DNA from: Acinetobacter sp. GSS19
Lineage (GTDB): Bacteria > Pseudomonadota > Gammaproteobacteria > Pseudomonadales > Moraxellaceae
DNA: 64,000 nt
Assembly: GCF_028621895.1 (NCBI RefSeq)
Contig: NZ_CP117520.1
Span: forward strand, 2,522,361-2,586,360
Direction of reading: 5' to 3'
A program made the position numbers and the translations under genes. Below, piece by piece: positions 9,851 to 19,148 of the stretch (positions are counted from its first letter, which is position 1; each line of letters opens with the position of its first letter). The notes beneath the pieces were generated by a model. It saw only the letters and a program-made list of their open reading frames with translations. It was not told the DNA's origin and did no database searches.

Positions 9851-10906
9851 ATGAAACTTTTTTCTAAAAAAATTGCAGCAACATTTTTAGCCCTCTCCGC
9901 ACTCGGTTTAAGCCTGCAAATCAATGCAGCCAATCCGAAAGAAATCCGCATTTCTATGTCGGGTGCCGGTGAAGGCGGTAAGCCAAAAACAGGCGGGAGC
10001 TTTGTTGCTTCGGCACATTTACGTGGTGTGCTGGAACAGGAATTCAAGAAAGATGGCATTGCGGTGAAATGGTTATTCTTTCCGGGTGCAGGACCTGCCA
10101 CCAATGAAGCCTTAGCCAACGGTAAAGTCGATTTTGCTTTACATGGGGACTTGCCGTCATTAGTGGGTCGTTCAACAGGTCTTAAAACCAAGGTGCTATT
10201 TTCAACTGGCCGCTTTGGCCCAACCTATGTAGTAGTTCCTGCTGGCTCAAATGCCAAGTCATTTGCAGACTTAAAGGGCAAGAAGTTTTCAATCTTTAAA
10301 GGGACAAATCAACAGATTGTTTTTAACCGCGTCCTGGCTAAATATGGCTTTACTGAACGTGATTTACGGGTGATTTCACAAGATGCTTACTCTGCGCGTA
10401 CAGCACTTGCCACTGGGGATATTGACGCTGCGATTACTTCACCCTTTAGTCTGGTTTCCCGGGGTGTAGCCAAAAGCCTTGTGGAAATTAAAGATCCCAA
10501 AGTCGCACCAATTGCCCATTTCTGGGTAACTGAAAGTTTTGAAAAACAATATCCAGAAGTGACGCAGCGTGTCGTTACCACGCTGATCAAACAGGCAAAG
10601 TGGAGCTCGGAAGAAGCCAACCGTGTCACCCAGTATAAGCTGTGGTCACAAAGCGGTATTCCACTGGTTGATTATCAAAAAACCTGGGATGGCTGGAATC
10701 TGAAAGACCGTACTTCGCCATTACTGGACGAGTTTCATCGTGCACAAATTGATGAAGCTTTAAAGATTGCTAAAAATGCCAAACTCATTCGCCGTGATGT
10801 AGATACCAAAACCTGGTATGAACCGAAATACCTTAACAATGCTTTAAAAGAACTCAATTTACAGAATTATTGGCGTGCATTTAATGCCAATGGTCAGCCG
10901 AAATAA
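9851..10906 (+). CDS. ABC transporter periplasmic substrate-binding protein (SsuA-like)
   Basis: A 351-residue protein with a clear signal peptide (cleavage near INAA/NPK) and the two-lobed SsuA/TauA fold. Motifs include GPATNEALANGKVDFALHGDLPSLVGRSTG and FADLKGKKFSIFKGT. The family binds aliphatic sulfonates, nitrate or related anions in the periplasm and passes them to SsuC-type permeases. First of two solute-binding proteins in this operon. It sits between the porin and an MFS gene and well upstream of the ATPase. Confidence 0.85.
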   Translation: MKLFSKKIAATFLALSALGLSLQINAANPKEIRISMSGAGEGGKPKTGGSFVASAHLRGVLEQEFKKDGIAVKWLFFPGAGPATNEALANGKVDFALHGDLPSLVGRSTGLKTKVLFSTGRFGPTYVVVPAGSNAKSFADLKGKKFSIFKGTNQQIVFNRVLAKYGFTERDLRVISQDAYSARTALATGDIDAAITSPFSLVSRGVAKSLVEIKDPKVAPIAHFWVTESFEKQYPEVTQRVVTTLIKQAKWSSEEANRVTQYKLWSQSGIPLVDYQKTWDGWNLKDRTSPLLDEFHRAQIDEALKIAKNAKLIRRDVDTKTWYEPKYLNNALKELNLQNYWRAFNANGQPK

Positions 10907-10921
10907 GTTGAGCAGTGGCAT

Positions 10922-12157
10922 ATGACTTCACTGGATACATCCACCTCCACACTAAGCCTGCGATTTATGGGCAGCTTTATTAGCCTAACTATTTTTGCAG
11001 GGCTTGGTGTCGGGGTTGCCCGTGTACTCACCTCACTGTATGCCGTGCAACTGAATGCTTCTGAGCTGCAGCTGGGACTGATCTCGGCTGCACAGAGTAT
11101 TGGAATCCTGATCATGGCTTTGCCTATTGGTGTGCTGGTCAAGCGACTGGGTTCATTAAAGGTCTTTAGTTTTGGGAGTTTAATGGGTGCTGTAATGTAC
11201 GCATTGACTCCACTACAGGCTGATGCCTGGTATCTGATGATCTGCACTGCACTGGTCAGTTTCATTTTGCCGATGCGTTTTGTATCAATTAACACGGTAT
11301 TTCTGAGCAATTTAAGACTGTTAGGACCTACACGTGCAGGATGGTTTCGTGGCTCGCATATGATGGGTTTCTTCCTGATCGCCCCGACTTTGACGGTGCT
11401 ACTCATTGAGCATTTTGGTTATCCAGGTAGTTTTTACTGGGTGGCCAGCCTGTTTATGACAGCACTTATTTTTGCGCCCTTATGCTTCCAGCAAAAATAC
11501 TCAACTGAAGGGCAGGGCAATTTCCAATGGCAAGAAGTGATTGCCCCGCTATATCTGCTAAAGAGTCATATCGCCTTGCGGATGGTCTGTCTATTTGAGC
11601 TATTAAGCAGTATTGCCAACAACTATTTTGGTTTTTTCATTGTTGTAATCGCGATTCAAGGTTTTTCCTTGTCTGAGTCTACTGCCGTAATGTTGCTCAC
11701 CACACAAGGTCTGGTTTTTGTCGGGTCGCTCTTCACGATGGGTAGCCTGGCCGAATGGTTAGGGTATTACAAATTTTATTTAATCGGTCTCAGCCTGATT
11801 GGTAGTGGTTTATTACTGCTGGCATTCAGCACGATCAGTTTCTGGTTATGGCCGGCCTCACTTATGTTGGGCCTCGGGCTTGGCATGCTGCATATCGCAA
11901 ATTTTATGTCATTTGCCAAAGTCGGTGAACAAACCGAAATGGCAAAAGTTTCTCCTATTTTAGCCCTGGTTGGACCAGTCGGTGGCTTGTTGGGCGGTTT
12001 TCTCGGTGCAGCGTTTGGAGCCAGCATCGGTCTGCAAAATTTATTTCTTCCGATAGGACTGGCGTTTTTGGCCTTGATCCTATGTTTATTCAAAAATCAG
12101 GTCTTTCAGCAATTCTTAGTACAGAAACCTGAGCAACACATGGTAGAGGGAAAATAA
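10922..12157 (+). CDS. MFS transporter
   Basis: A 411-residue protein with about 12 membrane segments and an MFS loop 2-3 motif (GVLVKRLGSLKV). It is embedded in the sulfur transport operon, 15 bases after the solute-binding protein and 2 bases before the permease, so it is co-expressed. It could export a by-product or import a substrate; direction and substrate cannot be told from sequence. An MFS carrier in the middle of an ABC operon is uncommon. Confidence 0.75.
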   Translation: MTSLDTSTSTLSLRFMGSFISLTIFAGLGVGVARVLTSLYAVQLNASELQLGLISAAQSIGILIMALPIGVLVKRLGSLKVFSFGSLMGAVMYALTPLQADAWYLMICTALVSFILPMRFVSINTVFLSNLRLLGPTRAGWFRGSHMMGFFLIAPTLTVLLIEHFGYPGSFYWVASLFMTALIFAPLCFQQKYSTEGQGNFQWQEVIAPLYLLKSHIALRMVCLFELLSSIANNYFGFFIVVIAIQGFSLSESTAVMLLTTQGLVFVGSLFTMGSLAEWLGYYKFYLIGLSLIGSGLLLLAFSTISFWLWPASLMLGLGLGMLHIANFMSFAKVGEQTEMAKVSPILALVGPVGGLLGGFLGAAFGASIGLQNLFLPIGLAFLALILCLFKNQVFQQFLVQKPEQHMVEGK

Positions 12158-12159
12158 TC

Positions 12160-13002
12160 ATGAGCCTAAGTGATGTATCAGCAGCTTCAGTTCAGGGGCG
12201 TAGCAATCTAAACATTTTTGCTTTTATGAAAAAAAATCTGAATGGAACCTTACAGTTGGCTTGTGGTTTGCTGTGTCCGGTATTAGTCCTCGGGCTTTGG
12301 TACGTTGCCTCCATCAAGCTCTGGTTACCTGAGCAAATCTTGCCACCGCCAGCACTGGTCTGGCAAAGCACTGTTGAACTGTGGCAAGAAGGGGAATTGC
12401 AATTCCATTTCCAGATCAGTGCCAAACGGATTCTTTGGAGCGTCTTGCTGGGATCTGGTGTCGGAATCATCCTAGGGACTTGGCTAGCACTGATGCGACG
12501 TAGCCGTGATTATGTTTTTCCGACCATCAATCTAGTGGCGCAGTTCCCGATTGTCGGCTGGATTCCGTTATTGATGATCTTTTTGGGGATTGATGAAGCT
12601 CTGAAAATTGCTGCAATTTCACTGGCTGTCTTTCCTGCTGTCCTGATCGCAACCTATAAAGGGATTGCTCAGGTGCCACGTTCACTGCTGGAAGTGGCAG
12701 AAGTCTATCAATACAGCAATCTGCAGAAGTTAAAGAATGTGATTTTTCCTGCGGCTCTACCCAGTGTCATTAGTGGACTGCGTCAGGGCATTATGCAAGC
12801 CTGGTTAGCACTAGTATTTGTTGAGTTACTGGCTAGCAGTGAGGGTATTGGCTTTCTGATGGTCTGGGGCCGTCAATTGATGCAGATGGATCTAATTTTT
12901 ATGGCCATTATTTTGATTGGCCTAACTGGCTTCATTCTTGACACAGTTTTAGCCAAAGTAGAACAGATCAGCCGTTTCTACGCCACTCGAGTAGGAGGAT
13001 AA
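12160..13002 (+). CDS. ABC transporter permease (SsuC/TauC-like), first copy
   Basis: A 280-residue inner-membrane protein of the BPD_transp_1 class with about six helices. The EAA-loop region contains LLEVAEVYQYSNLQKLKNVIFPAALPSVISGLRQG, which contacts the ATPase. The N-terminal ILPPPALVWQST segment is typical of SsuC. It is followed, with the stop almost touching the next start, by a second permease, suggesting the two form a heterodimer. Confidence 0.85.
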   Translation: MSLSDVSAASVQGRSNLNIFAFMKKNLNGTLQLACGLLCPVLVLGLWYVASIKLWLPEQILPPPALVWQSTVELWQEGELQFHFQISAKRILWSVLLGSGVGIILGTWLALMRRSRDYVFPTINLVAQFPIVGWIPLLMIFLGIDEALKIAAISLAVFPAVLIATYKGIAQVPRSLLEVAEVYQYSNLQKLKNVIFPAALPSVISGLRQGIMQAWLALVFVELLASSEGIGFLMVWGRQLMQMDLIFMAIILIGLTGFILDTVLAKVEQISRFYATRVGG

Positions 13003-13005
13003 GTG

Positions 13006-13806
13006 ATGAGCCAATCAACTTTTTTTAATCGTGACAGTGTGAGTCCTGTGATTGCCAAAATGCTGAAGGCTTTAGCTCTTCCAATTCTATTTATTGTTCT
13101 ATGGGCATTTGCTTCCGCATTGGACTGGCTGAATCCCAAATTGATTCCATCTCCGCAAGCAGTGCTATCCAAGGCCATCGCAGTATTACCACAACCGGAC
13201 TTTTTAAACGGCCTGGTTGAAAGTCTGCTGCGTAATTTTAGCGGCTATTTTATCGGGGCGACAACAGGTGTGCTATTTGGAATAGCGATCGGTGTATCCA
13301 AACTCTCGAACTGGCTATTTGCACCAAGCTTTCATCTATTGCGTCAGATTTCACTCTTTGCCTGGCTACCTTTGGTTTCAACTTTCTTAGGTGAAGGACA
13401 TCTAGCCAAGATTTTATTCATCAGCCTATCGGTTTTTTATCCAGTTGCACTCCATACATTCGAAGGTGTGAGCAGTATTTCGCATAAATACCGTGAAGTG
13501 GCGCAAGTGTATGAGTTTCCAAGAAGCTATGCCTTTCGCAAGCTGATCCTGCCGGGGGCTTCAGCACAGATCTTTGTGGGCTTACAGATGGGTCTGATTT
13601 TCGCATGGTTGGCGACCATCGGTTCAGAATTTTTACTGGCCAACTATGGCAATGGTCTCGGCAATATCGTGATTCAGGGCCGTCAGGCTTTTGATGTCGA
13701 ACTGATCATTTTTGGCATGCTGCTGATTGGTTTGGTCGGTGTGATCCTGAACTCTATTCTGGCAAAAGTTGAAAAGCGTGTATTTCGCTGGAAGCGACCA
13801 TCTTGA
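13006..13806 (+). CDS. ABC transporter permease (SsuC/TauC-like), second copy
   Basis: About 266 residues, again a six-helix BPD_transp_1 permease, with LIPSPQAVLSKA near the N-terminus and an EAA loop YREVAQVYEFPRSYAFRKLILPGASAQIFVGLQ. I chose ATG 13006 because AGGAGG lies at good spacing; a GTG three bases earlier is possible. It begins just after the first permease stops and 12 bases before the lipoprotein gene. Probably pairs with the preceding permease. Confidence 0.85.
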   Translation: MSQSTFFNRDSVSPVIAKMLKALALPILFIVLWAFASALDWLNPKLIPSPQAVLSKAIAVLPQPDFLNGLVESLLRNFSGYFIGATTGVLFGIAIGVSKLSNWLFAPSFHLLRQISLFAWLPLVSTFLGEGHLAKILFISLSVFYPVALHTFEGVSSISHKYREVAQVYEFPRSYAFRKLILPGASAQIFVGLQMGLIFAWLATIGSEFLLANYGNGLGNIVIQGRQAFDVELIIFGMLLIGLVGVILNSILAKVEKRVFRWKRPS

Positions 13807-13818
13807 GGAGGAATAACG

Positions 13819-14847
13819 ATGAGAATACTTCCTAAAAACTGGCATAAAGCACTCGTTTCTGTATTGATAGGTGGTTGTGTGGCGATGGGTTGTAGCACCT
13901 CGCAGGTGGATCATAATACGGCCAAGACGACTCAGACTTTACGTTATCAAAGCTATCCGGGGCTGGTGTCCTTGCCTGAGCTTGCTCAGGATCTGGGTTA
14001 TTTCAAAGATGTCAAACTGGACTATGTTGGAACTGTACAGGGCGGACCTCAGGACTTATTGACTCTAGTGGCCGGTGATGTTGACTTTGCTTCAGCCTTT
14101 AATGGTGCAGTCGTCAAAGTCATCGCTGCTGGTCTAGATGTGGTACCTGTCGTGGCTTCATACGGCAGTGACCAGGACATGAATGTCGGTTTTTATGTAT
14201 TAGAAGACAGTCCGATTCGGACAGCACGTGACTTCATTGGTAAAAAGGTCGCAGTAAATGCCTTTGGTGCTCATTATGAGTTTGTCATCAAAGACTATCT
14301 GGCTCGCCACGGCCTCACGCCAGCTGAAATTCGCGAAGTTGAACTGATCGTATTACCTCCGGTCAGTACGGAACAGGCACTACGCAATGGTCAGATTGAT
14401 ATTGCCGTGTTTTCAGGCATTTTGGAAAAACGTGCACTGAAGACTGGAGGGGTACGCCCGATCTTCAAGGATATTGAGCTGTATGGACCGTTTACCGCTG
14501 GAAGCTATGCGATGCGTCGTGACTTTATTGAGCAGAATCCAGAGTTAGCCAGAATTTTTGTCAGTGGTATTGCTCGTGCTCAGGACTGGCTACACCACAC
14601 TCCCAAAGAACAAGTCATCGCTCGGATGGAAAGCATCATTGATAAACGCCAGCGTAATGAAACGAAAGTGCTGATCCCTTTCTATACTGGAACCGGTGTT
14701 GCTGAGTTGGGTGGGGTGCAAAAAGATGCAGACTTTCAACCTTGGGTGGATGCTTTGGTCAATGAGCAGAAATTAAAACCAGGGCAAATTCAGGTGAGCA
14801 CACTATATAGCAATCAATTTAACCCATATGCAAATTTAAAAAATTAA
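13819..14847 (+). CDS. ABC transporter substrate-binding lipoprotein (NMT1/SsuA-like)
   Basis: A 342-residue protein with a lipoprotein signal peptide ending in the lipobox-like VAMGC, so it should be anchored in a membrane facing the periplasm. The mature part has NMT1/SsuA-type motifs (SLPELAQDLGYFKDVKLDYVG, LVAGDVDFASAFNGAVVKV, RTARDFIGKKVAVNAFGAHYEF). It is the second solute-binding protein of this operon and lies next to the ATPase and third permease, so the two binding proteins may serve different permeases. Confidence 0.85.
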   Translation: MRILPKNWHKALVSVLIGGCVAMGCSTSQVDHNTAKTTQTLRYQSYPGLVSLPELAQDLGYFKDVKLDYVGTVQGGPQDLLTLVAGDVDFASAFNGAVVKVIAAGLDVVPVVASYGSDQDMNVGFYVLEDSPIRTARDFIGKKVAVNAFGAHYEFVIKDYLARHGLTPAEIREVELIVLPPVSTEQALRNGQIDIAVFSGILEKRALKTGGVRPIFKDIELYGPFTAGSYAMRRDFIEQNPELARIFVSGIARAQDWLHHTPKEQVIARMESIIDKRQRNETKVLIPFYTGTGVAELGGVQKDADFQPWVDALVNEQKLKPGQIQVSTLYSNQFNPYANLKN

Positions 14848-14866
14848 GAATATAAGGATTATTAGC

Positions 14867-15700
14867 ATGACAAGTGCTTTAAATTTAGATCATGTGCGCA
14901 AGGTATTTCCCGCACAAAATCATCCCAACAGTAAACATTATAAACCTGAATTTGTCGCTGTTGAAAATATCACTTTGGACATCCAGCAAGGTGAGTTTGT
15001 TTCTATTGTCGGACCGAGTGGTTGTGGTAAATCAACTTTACTGGACCTGATTGCAGGTCTGACCAAACCCTCCTCCGGACAGATTTTGCTAAGTGGCAAA
15101 CAAATCACCCAGCCAGGCCTCGATCGAGGCATCGTGTTCCAACAATACGCCCTTTACCCTTGGTTGACAGCACTGGAAAATATTGAATTTGGGTTGGAAG
15201 CCAAAGGAGTCGACAAACAAACTCGACGTGCCAAGGCAGAATATTATTTAAAACTGGTCGGTCTAGCTGGCTTTGAGAAACATTATCCAAATGAACTCTC
15301 CGGCGGGATGAAACAGCGCGTGGCAATTGCTCGCAGTCTGGCCTATGAACCTGAAATTTTATTGATGGATGAACCTTTTGCCGCACTGGATGCCCAGACG
15401 CGTGAAACCTTACAGGAAGAGCTGATTAAAATCTGGCAATCTTCCAAAAAGACTATTGTGTTTATTACTCACAGTATTGATGAAGCTATTTTCTTGAGTC
15501 AGCGTGTCGCGATTATGACCTCTCGCCCGGGGCGAATTAAAGAGGTCATTACAATTCCTGAAAGTCTGAAAAGCAATGCCGAAGATATTCGCTCAACCCC
15601 AGCATACGGTCAGTTACGTCATCAAATCTGGTCACTGCTGAGTGAGGAGGTCATTAAGGCGCAGGCACTCGAAAAAGACAAACAGCTTGTGCATTCATAA
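14867..15700 (+). CDS. ABC transporter ATP-binding protein (SsuB/TauB-like)
   Basis: A 277-residue ATPase with Walker A GPSGCGKST, signature LSGGMKQR, Walker B EILLMDEP, and the switch His in VFITHS. It powers sulfonate-type import at the inner membrane face. It is the only ATPase inside the 6.7-16.5 kb operon, which encodes three permeases, so it may energise more than one channel; a second SsuB-like ATPase is encoded separately at 18210-19030. It is 19 bases after the lipoprotein gene and 19 before the next permease. Confidence 0.9.
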   Translation: MTSALNLDHVRKVFPAQNHPNSKHYKPEFVAVENITLDIQQGEFVSIVGPSGCGKSTLLDLIAGLTKPSSGQILLSGKQITQPGLDRGIVFQQYALYPWLTALENIEFGLEAKGVDKQTRRAKAEYYLKLVGLAGFEKHYPNELSGGMKQRVAIARSLAYEPEILLMDEPFAALDAQTRETLQEELIKIWQSSKKTIVFITHSIDEAIFLSQRVAIMTSRPGRIKEVITIPESLKSNAEDIRSTPAYGQLRHQIWSLLSEEVIKAQALEKDKQLVHS

Positions 15701-15719
15701 GCAAATCGAGGGATCAAAA

Positions 15720-16550
15720 ATGAGTATAACGAAACAAACTTTGACCTATGACGAAACTTATAGCGGTATCAAGCCTAGTTTACGGTTTACACTACTGAAT
15801 ATCGTATTTAAACGCAGTATCGCTATATTACTATTCCTGGCGCTCTGGGAGAGTCTGCCACGCTTTGGGGTGGTCAGTTCTGCATTTTTACCGCCATTAT
15901 CAACTGTTCTAGATAGTGCATGGCAGCTCTATCAAAGTGGACAACTCGGCACGCATTTTCTGGCTAGTATTCGCCGCTCCATCATCGGTTTTGCATTGGC
16001 CCTAGTGATCGCCATCCCTTTGGGGTTGGTCATTGGCTGGTATAAGTTGGTGGCTGAAACATTAAATCCCTTGCTGGAATTGTTCCGTAATACTACGGCC
16101 TTGGCTTTAATGCCTTTATTTATACTGTTTCTGGGGATAGGTGAAGCCTCTAAAATCAGTTTGCTAGTCTATGCCTGCACTTGGCCGATTCTGCTGAATA
16201 CCATTACGGGTGTACAGACTGTAGACCCTTTGTTGATCAAATCCGCGCGAACCATGGGTTTAAAACCTCATCAACTGTTTAGAAAAGTGATCTTGCCCGC
16301 TTCAGTCCCTACAATTTTTGTCGGCATCCGTCTGGCCGGGGCTATTTCGATCTTGGCCCTTGTTGCCGTGGAGATGTTTGGAGCTAAAGCTGGTCTTGGC
16401 TATCTGATTATGTATTCCCAGTTCAGTTTTGAAATTCCACAAATGTTTGTTGGAATATTAGTGATTACTCTAGTTGGATTAAGCTTCAATTATATTTTAA
16501 TTGGCTTCGAAAAATATTTCACAAAATGGAAGAAAAACCCAGTTGAATAA
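15720..16550 (+). CDS. ABC transporter permease (SsuC-like), third copy
   Basis: The start at 15720 gives 276 residues. It follows the ATPase stop by 19 bases and avoids the overlap created by an upstream start. It is a BPD_transp_1 permease with LPPLSTVLDSAWQLYQSG near the N-terminus and the EAA loop LLIKSARTMGLKPHQLFRKVILPASVPTIFVGIR. Last gene of the operon, followed directly by a strong terminator. Likely partner of the adjacent ATPase and lipoprotein. Confidence 0.85.
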   Translation: MSITKQTLTYDETYSGIKPSLRFTLLNIVFKRSIAILLFLALWESLPRFGVVSSAFLPPLSTVLDSAWQLYQSGQLGTHFLASIRRSIIGFALALVIAIPLGLVIGWYKLVAETLNPLLELFRNTTALALMPLFILFLGIGEASKISLLVYACTWPILLNTITGVQTVDPLLIKSARTMGLKPHQLFRKVILPASVPTIFVGIRLAGAISILALVAVEMFGAKAGLGYLIMYSQFSFEIPQMFVGILVITLVGLSFNYILIGFEKYFTKWKKNPVE

Positions 16551-16556
16551 TTTAAT

Positions 16557-16586
16557 AAAAACCCGTTTTAAATAAAACGGGTTTTT
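16557..16586. terminator. Rho-independent terminator
   Basis: Inverted repeat AAAAACCCGTTTT / AAAACGGGTTTTT around an AAAT loop. It is symmetric, ends the plus-strand transport operon, and could also serve the converging sigma-54 activator gene. Confidence 0.85.
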
Positions 16587-16635
16587 AATATTTATTTAAA
16601 TTTTAAAATAAATCATCTGACGCTATCCAGCATAC

Positions 16636-17730
16636 TTAAATCAGGCCATGTTTTAATAAACGGGTTCGCACAACATTACGTGTTACACCGAGCAACTTGG
16701 CTGTATGCACCTGATTATATTGACAGTATGCATATGCACTACGGATAAACTGTTTTTCTATAAGTTCATTAATGTTAAGATCGGTTAAGTGTGTTGATGA
16801 CTCAAATAACTGTCTAAACGTGTTTTGCAATAATTGTTCAGCATCTTGCAGATGATGAATTGCTGAATTTGAATCTGCAGCAATAGAAGAGCTGTGTGGT
16901 AAAAATCCGGAAGATTGACCATTCCCGATGACTAGGTTCGAAAATTGATATCTTCTGGCTCAATTACCCCATTTTGACTGACCAGAATCGCATGCTGAAT
17001 GGTATTTTCTAGCTCACGGATATTGCCTGGCCAACGATGTTGAATGAGCTTTTCGCAGCTAAAGAGGAAATGCGCAACGGGGTCTGGTGTGGATTGGTCT
17101 GATAGCGTTCTACAAAGAATTTGGCCAGCGGCAGGATATCTGCGCGACGGTCTGCCAAGCGTGGAATGCGTAGTAAGGCCACATATAAACGATAGAATAA
17201 ATCCTCACGGAACTTTCCTTCGATGACCGCTTTTTCTAGATCCACATTGGTCGCAGCAATGATGCGGACATTAATCGGGATCGGCTTTAAAGACCCCACC
17301 CGAATAATTTCCCTTTCTTGTAAAATCCTTAATAATTTCACCTGCATCGGTAACGACAGATCGCCAATTTCATCCAGAAATAAGGTGCCATTATGTGCTG
17401 CCTCAAACCAGCCGATACGCTGATGGATCGCTCCGGTAAAAGCGCCTTTTCATGTCCGAACAGCTCGCTTTCTGCGAGAGACTCAGTCAAAGCGCCACAA
17501 TTGACCGCAATAAACGGCCCCTTGGCACGATAACTCAGATCATGAATTTGACGTGCTACCAGTTCTTTACCTGTGCCAGTCTCGCCAATAATCAATGCAT
17601 TTGCGTCACTCGGGGCAATCTGTTTGATCCTGTCCAGTAAGGCTTTGGACCGAGGATCCTCAAAAACAGTAGCCGTAGCGCGTTCATTTCTCCGTGTCTG
17701 GCTTATAATCGGATGAGTAAAAATAGACAT
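16636..17730 (-). CDS. Sigma-54-dependent activator, SfnR-like (frameshifted)
   Basis: Several frames combine into one enhancer-binding protein of about 365 residues. It has a very short N-terminus, then an AAA+ domain with Walker [16 protein letters not shown] sigma-54 contact motif appears in the shifted frame near 17450, then Walker [10 protein letters not shown], and an [10 protein letters not shown] segment in another frame near 17030. The C-terminal Fis-type helix-turn-helix is [24 protein letters not shown]. Lack of a long sensory domain is typical of SfnR, which activates organosulfur genes with sigma-54. It converges on the transport operon and fits the two -24/-12 promoters found here. 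Breaks are at about 17455, 17060 and 16850-16930, all consistent with single-base errors. Confidence 0.8.
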
Positions 17731-17956
17731 ATGCTTTCAATTAATTATTAAATATTATCAATCATGGAACATTTAATTTACTTTCATAAATAATAAATCA
17801 GTATTTTATTATCCAAATACCCAATAAGTTTTTTTATAAAAAACTAAGCATAAAAAAATATAAAATCAGTATAAATAATCTAATATTAAATCAAGATAAA
17901 TACTTTATATAAAATATTTTATAGTAGGCTCATCATAAACAAAAGAGTTAAATATA

Positions 17957-18172
17957 ATGGCAATTACCTCAGTCAATGTTCGTAACCAGTTCAAAGGCGT
18001 TATTCAAGAAATTGTAACAGGCAGCGTAGTTTCAGAAATTAATGTAGAAACTAAAGCCGGTATCTTTACTTCTATTATCAGCACACGCTCCGTTCAGGAT
18101 TTAGACTTGAAAATTGGTTCAGAAGTGGTCGTCTTAATTAAATCTACCGAAGTCTCATTGGCCAAGCTTTAG
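17957..18172 (+). CDS. TOBE/Mop-domain small protein
   Basis: A 71-residue protein that is a single Mop/TOBE domain (SVRNQF-like start, VSEINVETKAGIFTSIISTRSVQDLDLKIGSEVVVLIKSTEVSLAKL). Such domains bind molybdate or other oxyanions, or form the regulatory tail of ABC ATPases. It is followed after 37 bases by a SsuB-like ATPase gene lacking its own TOBE domain, so it may act with that ATPase. Oxyanion binding is inferred from the family. Confidence 0.75.
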   Translation: MAITSVNVRNQFKGVIQEIVTGSVVSEINVETKAGIFTSIISTRSVQDLDLKIGSEVVVLIKSTEVSLAKL

Positions 18173-18209
18173 ATCCAAGTCTGATTTAGATCAATACAAG
18201 GAGTAAACG

Positions 18210-19030
18210 ATGTCGCAGCAAGATCTTGGTTCTTTATCGATTCAACAGTTAAGTAAAAGGTATCCTTCGCAAAATAGTGAAGACCTGGTAGTGCTAGACG
18301 GAATTAACCTGGAGATCAAGCCTGGGGAATTCATAAGTATTGTTGGCAGTAGTGGGTGTGGAAAGTCTACTTTGTTACGATTGCTGGTCGGTCTGGAAAA
18401 CCAGTATCAGGGAACTATCTTGGTTGATGGTAAAAAGCCTTTGGTACCAGCTTAAACCGCGGGATTGTGTTTCAGGATCACCGTCTGTTTCCTTGGTTGA
18501 GTGTCCGGGAAAATATCCGCATTGCACTGCATAAAAGCAATTTAAGCCATGCTGAAGAAAATAAAATTATTGATGAGCATCTGGAACTGGTGAATCTCAG
18601 TAATTTCAAAAATGCCTATCCTTCACAGTTATCGGGAGGGATGAATCAAAGGGTTGCCATTGCGCGTAGTTTGGTGAATCGTCCAAAAATTCTATTGCTG
18701 GATGAGCCTTTTGGTGCCTTGGATGCTTTGACACGCCAGAATTTGCAGGATGAGTTACAGCGAATCTGGCAAACTGAAAAAATCACCATGATCATTGTGA
18801 CTCACGATGTGGAAGAAGCAGTCTTTTTGGGCGATCGTGTGGTAGTGATGCAGCCACATCCGGGCCGGATCAAACGTATTGTGAATGTTCCTGTTCCACA
18901 TCCACGTAAGCGTGAAGATGTACGTTTGCATAACATTAAAAATAATATTTTGCAGGACTTTAGCGATCCTAGCAAAGATGTGCTGCTTCAGGCACCGAAG
19001 CAGTTTTCAGATTATCAGTTTGCTTGGTAG
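18210..19030 (+). CDS. ABC transporter ATP-binding protein (SsuB-like, frameshifted)
   Basis: Two frames join near 18440-18450 into a protein of about 273 residues. Walker A is GSSGCGKST, the Q loop FQDHRLFPW, the signature LSGGMNQR, Walker B ILLLDEP, and the switch His is in VTHDVEEA. The break can be repaired by one base before [11 protein letters not shown]. Start is ATG 18210 with AAGGAG upstream. It has no permease next to it, so it may support the spare SsuC-type permeases of the neighbouring operon or one outside the window. A terminator follows at 19049. Confidence 0.85.
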
Positions 19031-19048
19031 CAGTTTAAATTTACCCCT

Positions 19049-19075
19049 AAAAAGCCTGCGTTCGCAGGCTTTTTT
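19049..19075 (+). terminator. Rho-independent terminator
   Basis: AAAAGCCTGCG / CGCAGGCTTTTTT hairpin followed by T residues, ending the SsuB-like ATPase gene. Confidence 0.85.
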
Positions 19076-19116
19076 GTAGTGTATTATTTTTGATTAGCAG
19101 GTCTGTGAGGGATATA

Positions 19117-19139
19117 AAAAATGCCCCGAAGGGCATTTT
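19117..19139 (-). terminator. Rho-independent terminator for the monooxygenase gene
   Basis: AAAATGCCC / GGGCATTTT hairpin just beyond the 3' end of the minus-strand monooxygenase gene. Read on the minus strand it is followed by a T-rich run. Confidence 0.8.
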
Positions 19140-19148
19140 ATTATTTGC

